DNA from: Catonia carolina
Taxonomy: Eukaryota; Arthropoda; Insecta; Hemiptera; Achilidae
Reading direction: 5' to 3'
DNA length: 64,000 nucleotides
Assembly (NCBI GenBank): GCA_035578175.1
Contig: JAQMRL010000002.1
Location: 98,992,748-99,056,747, forward strand
The translations under genes were made by a program, and so were the position numbers. Below are positions 57,262 to 64,000 of this stretch, piece after piece; position 1 is the first letter of the stretch, and the number at the start of each line of letters is the position of its first letter. Under the pieces are notes generated by a model. The model saw nothing but the letters and a program-made list of their open reading frames with translations. It ran no database searches and had not been told where the DNA came from.

Positions 57262-57430
57262 AACAAGAAATCTATTAAAAGGGACAAGATTTGAGTCTGT
57301 GGAAGCTGTAAAAGAGTAAGCGGCACGTGTCATGAAGGAGCTGACAGAAGATGACTTCCAGCACTTTTTCCAACAATGGAAAATTCACATGGAGCGTTGT
57401 AGCGATAGAGAAGGAGTGTATATTGAAGGT
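57262..57430 (+). pseudogene. second mariner transposase C-terminus (opposite strand)
   Basis: Plus strand: RFESVEAVKE, a stop, AARVMKELTEDDFQHFFQQW, then KIHMERCSDREGVYIEGDNK and a stop. Duplicate of the end found on the minus strand in the left arm. Confidence 0.8.
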
Positions 57431-58133
57431 GACAATAAGTAATTATGTATAAAATATAAATAAAATTTTTTACAACGTCAGTCCCGTTATTTAATAGCCA
57501 CACCTCGTAGTATGTAAATAGTATTTAGTTTTTCGTTAATTCTTGATGCTAACTGTAGTAATTAATTATTAATAAATTTTAAAATATTTTCGATACTTAT
57601 CAATTTTCAAAAAAAAAGTTTATCTGAGAAGAAACTTCCTTCGACTATGTGTCATTCACAAGATGACGTTTGTGACATACGGTTCCGCAATAGTGCAGTT
57701 ACGATTTACAACTGTCCCAAATTACGACTAGTCTCTCGGAACCATTTGGATCATTATAGCAGGGATCTACTGTATATACCTCATTCTAATTTTTAATTTG
57801 GTTATAAATTGCAAAGCTGTTGAACTAGTAGTGTTTTCTATCATTCTAATATAACTCCGAATATTTTCTGAACGCTAGTTCACAATTCTAGATATATATT
57901 TGTCAACATGAAATGCTACCACTCAATATACAACGCGGATATGGTGCCGCAGAACCATTTCCAAACTGTTGAAACAAAATTTCTGTTTACCACTCTCTTT
58001 ACAATAGAATGAAACTAAATGTGTATGATAAATAAAGATTGAAGTATAAAATTTTGAATTTGTAAAACTTTCCAACTTATGTAATAGCCTCACACCAAAT
58101 ATAAGAAATCCTAGAAAAATTAATTATACTCAC

Positions 58134-58325
58134 CAGCACCCGGTTGATACATGTCATACATAGCTCCAACTTTTTGTCAAACCAAACAAAAATTTTAAGA
58201 AAGATATAAAAAACCAATAATGATATTATAACAACAAGTATGTAACTGTACTTTATGTCAGGGAATCGAACCATGTCGATAAACATCAAAACACCTAACA
58301 ATGTACATTTAAACATAAACTTCAT
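58134..58325 (-). CDS. unrecognised gene, probable exon 1 (membrane anchor)
   Basis: From ATG 58325 a 64-codon frame runs to a good donor (GCTG|GTGAGT at 58134) and ends in phase 0, the phase exon 2 requires. An in-frame TAA lies 27 nt upstream of the ATG. The peptide has a hydrophobic segment (KYSYILVVIISLLVFYIFLK, residues 25-44, extending to IFVWF), followed by KKLELCMTCINRVL, then the very basic exon 2. This predicts a single-pass protein with a long lysine-rich cytosolic tail, by the positive-inside rule. Joined to exons 2-5 it makes 1130 codons including stop. The link is inferred from phase and splice sites only. Another first exon farther upstream is possible. Confidence 0.5.
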
Positions 58326-58329
58326 AAGA

Positions 58330-58810
58330 TAATTCTGTATTAATGTTCTTATTAATGTTGTTAATGCTTAAAAGCATGATTAGTGATCCACTTTGAACTT
58401 GATTTACTTTCAACATCATTAATTTTTATTTAATAACAACAGCGATTTTTTTTAAATTGTTTTTTCTCAGACCAATCAATCATATGTTTTTACAACCAGC
58501 TACTTAGATATTATTATTTTTACTTCGTCAACTGACTCAATATCAATTTCGATACCCATGGATATTATTACTTTGTTTTTGGAAAAATTAAATTATACTA
58601 ATATATTTTTAAATGTATTCTCTTATTTACGCAATAGCAAGAGAAATATTATTTTCAATAAATCATAAAAATACAACTTGTTATAATTGTTAACTAACCT
58701 ACAAATTACATAATTCATTTTTATAAAACTTTATTAACGAAATACCAAATTCACAACACTGTTAGAAAATAAATTAGAAATTTATTAATAAATTAGAAAA
58801 TAAATAAATA
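58330..58810. other. no gene recognised
   Basis: AT-rich. The likely upstream region of the unrecognised gene if exon 1 is right. Confidence 0.3.
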
Positions 58811-58812
58811 AA

Positions 58813-58957
58813 AGATGATGGGGTTTTTTTTGGTTTAACGTCCGGCTGTTCTGTAATTACTGCTAACGTAGACGGTGAAGGATGAAATGATTTATTGTAA
58901 CGTATGAATATATGCCGTGCCTGAATGGGATTCGAACCCAAGACCGCATGATGAAAT
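58813..58957 (-). repeat. 5'-truncated SINE
   Basis: Minus strand: the SINE body with GGGTTCGAATCCCATTCAGG, GCACGGCATATATTCATACG and the tail CAGCCGGACGTTAAACC. The A-box part is lost, as the similarity stops at ATCATGCGGTC. Confidence 0.8.
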
Positions 58958-59079
58958 GACATGAGTGACGTGCATGGAGAGCACCATACACTGACAATAA
59001 CATGTCTCCGACATGTTATTTAGTTACTTTTTGCTAATTCAATTAACTAATTAATTTATTAATAACATATAGTAACTAA

Positions 59080-59813
59080 CTGTTTCTATAATGTGTTCAC
59101 AGCTCCGTGAAACCCAGATCATAAACCGACACTTTCACACACACGCGCGCGCGCGCGCGCGCAGCACCCCTATACCTGCCGTAGCGGTGTGCTACATTGT
59201 TCAGTAGTGGTCACCTACAACACTTGACTGCAATACAACCATTTTAGTTGTAATTATCTTTATCAAAATTGTAAAATAATTACAAAATATACGTATTATT
59301 CCTAGAAAATACGTTCAAACACTGTGTCATTGTGACAATCCTAAGCATTTCTGATGTTGTAAAGTAGTGTAGTCTTGGGGTAAAACATTATTAAATGCAG
59401 TGCGATTTAATTTTATAAAAACGACAGTGTTATTAATGTTTATATTAATATTGATTGTTACACTTATAATAATAATAGTTAAATTTATTAATATTATTAA
59501 ACAACGGCAGACAGAATGAAATCCAACATCGGAAATGCTAAGGATTGTCACAATGACACCGTGTTTAGACTTATTTTTCAAGCAATAATATGTAGCTTTT
59601 GAAAATTAGTTTACAATTTTGATTAAAATAATTTTAACTAAAATGGTAGTATTGCAGGCAAGCGTCTAGTAGGTGACTCACTGCTGAACACAGTAGAACG
59701 CTGATAAGGCAGGCTATGACAGGTAAGGGGTTGCTGCATGTGGGTGTTTGTGTGTGTAAGGGTAGGTTTATGGTCTAGGTTCCACAGAGCTGTGGACACA
59801 TTATAAAACAGGA
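59080..59813. mobile_element. 0.73-kb foldback element
   Basis: Inverted arms of about 285 bp. Left-arm landmarks CTATAATGTGTTCACAGCTC, GATCATAAACC, GTTCAGTAGTGG, GCAATACAACCATTTTAGTT and GTCATTGTGACAATCC recur inverted on the right. Centre near 59440. Noncoding. The outer ends carry CTGTTT / AAACAG. Confidence 0.85.
59135..59162. repeat. (CA)n(CG)n microsatellite
   Basis: CACACACACGCGCG... within the left arm. The matching place in the right arm is a TG-rich stretch (59745-59757). Confidence 0.95.
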
Positions 59814-59885
59814 GATCCCTGCTCCACTTCCTCCTTAATCGTCTTTGAACGTTGTTTGGTAGATGACGGGAAGAAAGTTTACGTA

Positions 59886-60185
59886 TCAGTACGTTTGGAT
59901 GAGCGAAAAGTTATGGGAGTTTCGATAAAGTTGAATGAAAACGTCCGTTACTAGAGGGATTTTGAGTTCGTAAAGTAAGGTAGCGTTAGAAACGTAAGAG
60001 AGTCCGTTGACTAATATCCGTAAGGTCTTAGATTGAAACCTCTGAATCCGAGCTATCACTGAGGATTTAGCACATCCATAAATTTGACCGGAGTAGATCC
60101 ACATTGGCCTAAGAAGGGACTTATACATCTTTAGTTTCTCCCAAGTTGGAAGTACCGAACGTCGAGACATCAATCTGTGCAACAT
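59886..60185 (-). pseudogene. jockey-clade LINE RT C-terminal fragment
   Basis: An open 99-codon frame: MYKSLLRPMWIYSGQIYGCA, IARIQRFQSKTLRILVNGLS and YVSNATLLYELKIPLVTDVF. All typical of the last third of jockey ORF2. Same region as 15985-16425 but a different copy. Confidence 0.85.
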
Positions 60186-60189
60186 TTTA

Positions 60190-60670
60190 AATACATTGTG
60201 TAAGGTGCATTTTTTAACTGATACATAAGAATTCCAAGTTACCTAACTACTAATTTCAGAATATGATGTATCTGTAAGCTTGGTATTCTGAGAAACAATT
60301 TATTTATTTTTCAACCCAGTGAGGAAGGTGTATTACATTACTAAATTGTATTATTATTTTTTACTAAGTAATATTTCTACGATTAAATAGCCTTTTGAAT
60401 AATAATCTAAAAAAAACATGAATTATACAGAACTAAAGTTTTTTTCTATAAATACTGTACCGTATAAGATACCTGACTGTATAATACAATAAATTTTATA
60501 TAGTAGATGGTAGAAAAGAATAGAGCTGTTGTATTATAGATTAGAGGAAAGAACTAACCTCACTAAAACAAAGAGAATAAAATATAGTTTAATTTTACAT
60601 ATCACAGTTTTTTTATTTCAAAATTTATAAATTACGTAGTTACATTAAATATACTAAGTAAACTCTGAGG
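60190..60670. other. no gene recognised
   Basis: AT-rich sequence. Confidence 0.3.
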
Positions 60671-60679
60671 TTTAAAACA

Positions 60680-60766
60680 GTGAAAGGATTTTTGAAATCG
60701 GTTGGTTAGTTTCTGAGATTCTCTTATACATACAAACAAACATTACTTCTTTCTAATATTAGTACC
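60680..60766 (+). repeat. dispersed repeat family E, 3' end
   Basis: AATCGGTTGGTTAGTTTCTG, then CATACAAACAAACATTACTT, CTAATATTAGTA. Matches 56372-56454. Confidence 0.6.
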
Positions 60767-60769
60767 GTA

Positions 60770-61625
60770 TTGATAAAATATTGCAACGTGACGCCTTGGT
60801 AAGAATGTGAGCAATAAATAGGAGAAAAGCACTGGCGCAAGTTAATGATTGTAAGTTGTGTTTAGTTTTCCCCTTGTTCATCTTACGTCTAGTCTACATC
60901 AATCCTTCTGTAGTATGGTAAACACATGTTTAAAGCAAAAAATAGTTGCAGTGTGGTAATGGAACAGCCGTTATCCCTACGTTTTAATAAAGTCATTCCA
61001 TAAAGTTCACTTCCATTCTCGTTTAGATTCTTGTTACGTCTAAAACAGAAGAATGAAAGGAACTGAAATTTTTCCACACATCCCCATGATAAAATATCTC
61101 AACATACAGAAAAAGCTACAGTTTTGTATAATTCAAATTTTTGTTTAGATACAGATAAAAGGCTAATTAACCGCAGAGGTATTACTAATAAAAAAATTAC
61201 TTTGTAATCTATTATGCATTTCTCACTGGGTTGAAATCTACGATTGTTCCTCAGAATAGCACGATTCCAGAATCTCGTACTAACCCCCGTAAAACCCTGT
61301 AAAACTCCCTTACCCGTGATCCAATTTTTCCTGTAAACAATATCTTAAATTTTCCTTCTAATGTAGAAATGAATACAAAGTTTGTATTTATCGGATGAAA
61401 ATTACAAACGGGGTAGATCGTTAACAGGCAAATATAGCCTAAAGATATGAATTTTATCCTACCTAATTTTTGGCATCTCTGATGTAGGATCGATGGAGAT
61501 TTGAATTTTTTTTTTTTTAAATCATTTCATGGTGGTAACTGAACAGTTGACCGCCGGTAGGAAATTTTCTTAAAGATTTTATTATTTGCTAAAATTTACT
61601 TTAAGGTACACAATGCAAAACTTTT
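60770..61625. other. no gene recognised
   Basis: Mixed sequence, with a pure T run at 61510-61520. Confidence 0.3.
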
Positions 61626-61794
61626 AAATATACACAATAACCGCTTCAATCCAAACCCCGCTAATCCGGAATTTCGGATAATCCAAAGTAATTTTCAAAT
61701 TATTTTTGCATGCTTTAAAACGCGTTTTAAAATAGAAACTAAGTCAATTTTATAATAAAAAAATATATTTTATAGATTCTAAACATAAACAGCT

Positions 61795-62165
61795 TTTCCC
61801 ATAACAGGCAGGTGGAGAGTTAAACTATTTGCACTCGATCTGATAATTCCAAGGCTAGAAAAAAATAGTTCTGTTTTTTATCATATGGTCAGCCAATTAT
61901 ATGACTGAAGCATTTAAGAACAGAAGAGGTAGAGGTGTAAAAGACACCAAGGTAGAGGTATAAGAGTTACCTCCTCCAAGAGTAATGAATTTTATTATAC
62001 AGCCAGACCCTGTGGTGAATGAAGTCAAGGTGTGATTTGCAGAGTGGAAAATAGATGCTTTTCGGAGGGTCTGGCATTCTGATAAGCATAGGCTACTTTT
62101 GTACTCAGAGGGGAAGGCAATGGTAAATCACCTTACTCCTCGTTTTACTTAACTTTACAGCCGGC
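61795..62165 (+). repeat. dispersed repeat family B, copy 3
   Basis: CACTCGATCTGATAATTCC, GTGGTGAATGAAGTCAAGG and GGCATTCTGATAAGCATAGG match copy 2. A further 3' fragment (CTAGAGGTTCAAGCCAGCC, then TTTCGGCTAAACAACAGC) is at 62790-62855. Confidence 0.7.
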
Positions 62166-63072
62166 AATAACATTTTTCTAGACCGGCAGAGAATTTTTAG
62201 TCACCGAATCGTACAGAATTCATTAAAAATTTGCTATAAATTACAAACCTTGTCACTTGACATCAAAATAACAAGAAAACTTAGGAAAATGGAATAAATA
62301 CATTACTGAAATTTTAATCTGACAGTAAGGGATGCTGAAACTATTTGAAAATAATTTTTAGATAAATATTTTTCTAAAATTTCAGATGACACTACTGTTT
62401 AAAACTTTCTTATGCTCTACTTTCAAATTCATTATATACGAATCGTAACTTTTAATATATTTCAAAATAAAACCAAAAAACGATCTATGTTTAAAACTGA
62501 AGCAAATATGTACAAAAACACATCATGTAAACCAAGAGATAACCAAATTCAGCTCTAGGACAGCGTGGTTTCAACATAGAAATACAAGCAGAATATGCAA
62601 CTAAAACTATTGTATTGTACGTAAAAATTTACTTTGATACATAAACTAAACTATTGTACAAAACAGCAACGCTATCTGCAGATGAAATTAGAAGTAAAAC
62701 GACAACATTGTAATGCTATGAAGCAAATCCGATTTTGCGACGCGACCGGTTCAAAAAGCGGTAACATCGTCTCAAAATCGAAGATTGCCGGCTCTAGGGT
62801 TAAAAAACCCACTAGAGGTTCAAGCCAGCCTTTCGGCTAAACAACAGCAACAACTGAACATAAAAATTAAATTAAAAATAAATCAACAGAATAGTTCAGC
62901 ATAGAAATCAACATAATCTTAATAAAATATTTACTGTACCTACTTACATTAAATCGCTTACTGGTAAAAATTATTTATTCTAGTTCATCAGCAATTATAA
63001 GACATTTCACTACGGCCTGGCTGCATAAAACCACTAATTTGTTTCCCTTGATGATGACACAATATTTTCAAC

Positions 63073-63268
63073 CGGCCGCATTGGCGCAGTTAGTAACGTG
63101 CTCGCCTCTCATCATGTGGTCCTGGGTTCGAATCCCACTCAGGCACGTCATATTTTCATACGTTACAAAAAATCATTTCACCTTACATCGCATAAAGTTC
63201 CACCCCAACGTCGTCGCTAATGGCCGTTGCAGTTGATGCAACGTTAAATAAATAAATAAAAAAAAAAT
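63073..63268 (+). repeat. tRNA-derived SINE with alternative 3' tail
   Basis: The head CCGGCCGCATTGGCGCAGTT and B box GGGTTCGAATCCCACTCAGG match the 50482/55646 type. The 3' end (CGTCGCTAATGGCCGTTGCA, then GATGCAACGTTAAATAAATA) belongs to the 28593/52000 type, so this copy is a chimera of two subfamilies. Confidence 0.8.
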
Positions 63269-63430
63269 ATTTTCAACCTCATAAACATGACTTTCGTTGG
63301 CTATCGTTTTTGTTCTATGTACTGCAGTGCTATTCCAGTGATATTGCTGCTTCTGAATTTGAAATAAGCCTTTGTTTGTTACAGATGCATCAGTTTTTGG
63401 ATTATGTTTTGTTATTTTGCACAATTTTTC

Positions 63431-63452
63431 AGATAATCCGTACGGATTATCT
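63431..63452. repeat. perfect 22-bp palindrome
   Basis: AGATAATCCGT followed by its exact reverse complement ACGGATTATCT. The half-site resembles the pogo-like GATAATCC end word. Confidence 0.9.
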
Positions 63453-63459
63453 AATCGGT

Positions 63460-64000
63460 AGTGTACGAGTTAACAAATTCTTTCAAGTCGGTGGTGTTTT
63501 AATACCAAATTTGTTTAAAATCTTCATTCATATAATATTTATATACTTAAAAACATAAAGATGGTTTTTTTTGAGTTTGATAAGAAAATAAAACCACTTT
63601 AATTTTTGTTTTAAAATTAGTAAAAGAAGTCAAAATTATCTAAGATTCACCGAAGGGAATAATTAATTAAAAAAGGGAAATTTTTAATTAACAAACGGAA
63701 TGTCATCACTGGGTAAGTCTGACGGAGGAATCATACAAATAACATAAACTGCTGCGGTGACAAAACTTGAGTGCATATTGTTCTAATTAAAATAGTGTGT
63801 GTTTGTGTAAGATTATTTTTAGTGAATTACAATCTTTAAAAATAAATGTTTAATAATATTATCAGATTTTAAAAGATAATATCCTACTGAAACTGATATT
63901 GCATGACGATTAATGTAAATTTTCATCGTAACAATTCGAATATTATTATAATATTCATATTTATAAATATTTATATTTTAGTTTATTCAATAAGAGGTAA
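63460..64000. other. no gene recognised
   Basis: AT-rich to the window end. Confidence 0.3.

Larger units (their letters stand above)
56590..57507. mobile_element. mirror-image mariner element with two 3' ends
   Basis: Ends CGAGGTGTGGCTATTAAATA and its inverse, flanked by TA at 56588-56589 and 57508-57509. The inverted arms are about 245 bp and each contains the transposase C-terminus plus 3' UTR. The left arm reads on the minus strand and the right arm on plus. The normal 5' end is absent, replaced by a second copy of the 3' end. Confidence 0.85.
61630..63460 (-). mobile_element. pogo/Tigger-like relic (copy 2), riddled by inserts
   Basis: The TIR-like word GCTAATCCGGAATTTCGGATAATCC (read as GCTAATCCGG then AATTTCGGATAATCC, 61657-61681) begins a block that follows copy 1 (686-1290). 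The match is broken by family B (61795-62165), a piece near 62790-62850 and a SINE (63073-63268). Minus-strand RLISNSEAAISLE lies near 63330-63370. Confidence 0.45.

Noticed and set aside
58098..58160. Alternative start MYDMYQPGAG in another frame of the 58.1-kb exon
   Set aside because: It would end in phase 1, and joining to exon 2 then reaches a stop in exon 3 after about 31 residues. The frame used instead stays open through all five exons.

Overview
The window is AT-rich nuclear DNA of an arthropod, almost certainly an insect. Two split genes with GT-AG introns are embedded in dense, nested transposable elements: tRNA-headed SINEs, non-LTR retrotransposons, Tc1/mariner, IS630-like and pogo/Tigger relics, and several foldback or TIR elements. 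A huckebein-type zinc-finger gene with the insect Groucho-binding FRPW motif supports Insecta. The repeat load suggests a large hemimetabolous genome, perhaps hemipteran, but that is a guess. No true tRNA, rRNA, CRISPR array or bacterial feature was found.

Host genes. (1) huckebein (hkb), minus strand, two exons (20228-19766 and 13890-13658), 231 aa. The 5.9-kb intron carries a perfect 91-bp tandem duplication, LINE pieces, SINEs and an AAT microsatellite that is the tail of a LINE. (2) A gene I do not recognise, minus strand. Three small exons (54257-54203, 53662-53608, 52201-52140) join in the only open phase to a 3-kb terminal exon (48555-45530). A probable first exon at 58325-58134 adds a membrane anchor. 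The predicted product is about 1129 aa, rich in Lys, Asn and Ser.

Layout. 0-1.3 kb: pogo-like relic, repeated at 61.6-63.5 kb. 1.6-1.8 kb: GC-richer promoter-like block with an RFX X-box. 3-4.4 kb: SINE and other repeats plus a CA microsatellite. 6.5-8.0 kb: decayed IS630-like transposon with a TA target. 8-13.5 kb: AT-rich, mostly empty. 13.5-20.8 kb: hkb and its candidate promoter. 22-34.6 kb: a patchwork of LINE fragments and SINEs, including a MITE inside a LINE and a LINE inside a SINE. 34.65-36.68 kb: a 5'-truncated LINE with an intact 630-codon RT frame, TAA tail and 16-bp target-site duplication. 37-45 kb: mariner end, palindromic-word region, microsatellites and dispersed repeats. 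45.5-58.3 kb: the unrecognised gene. Its introns hold a TTAA-flanked element, a 1.2-kb palindrome nested in a SINE, facing LINE relics, twin 30-40-bp palindromes, a Tigger relic and a mirror-image mariner. 59.1-59.8 kb: another long inverted repeat. 60-64 kb: further relics.

hkb and the unrecognised gene show no functional link; nearly everything else is mobile-element sediment. The most notable points are the unrecognised gene and the concentration of long inverted repeats in and just upstream of it (50-60 kb).
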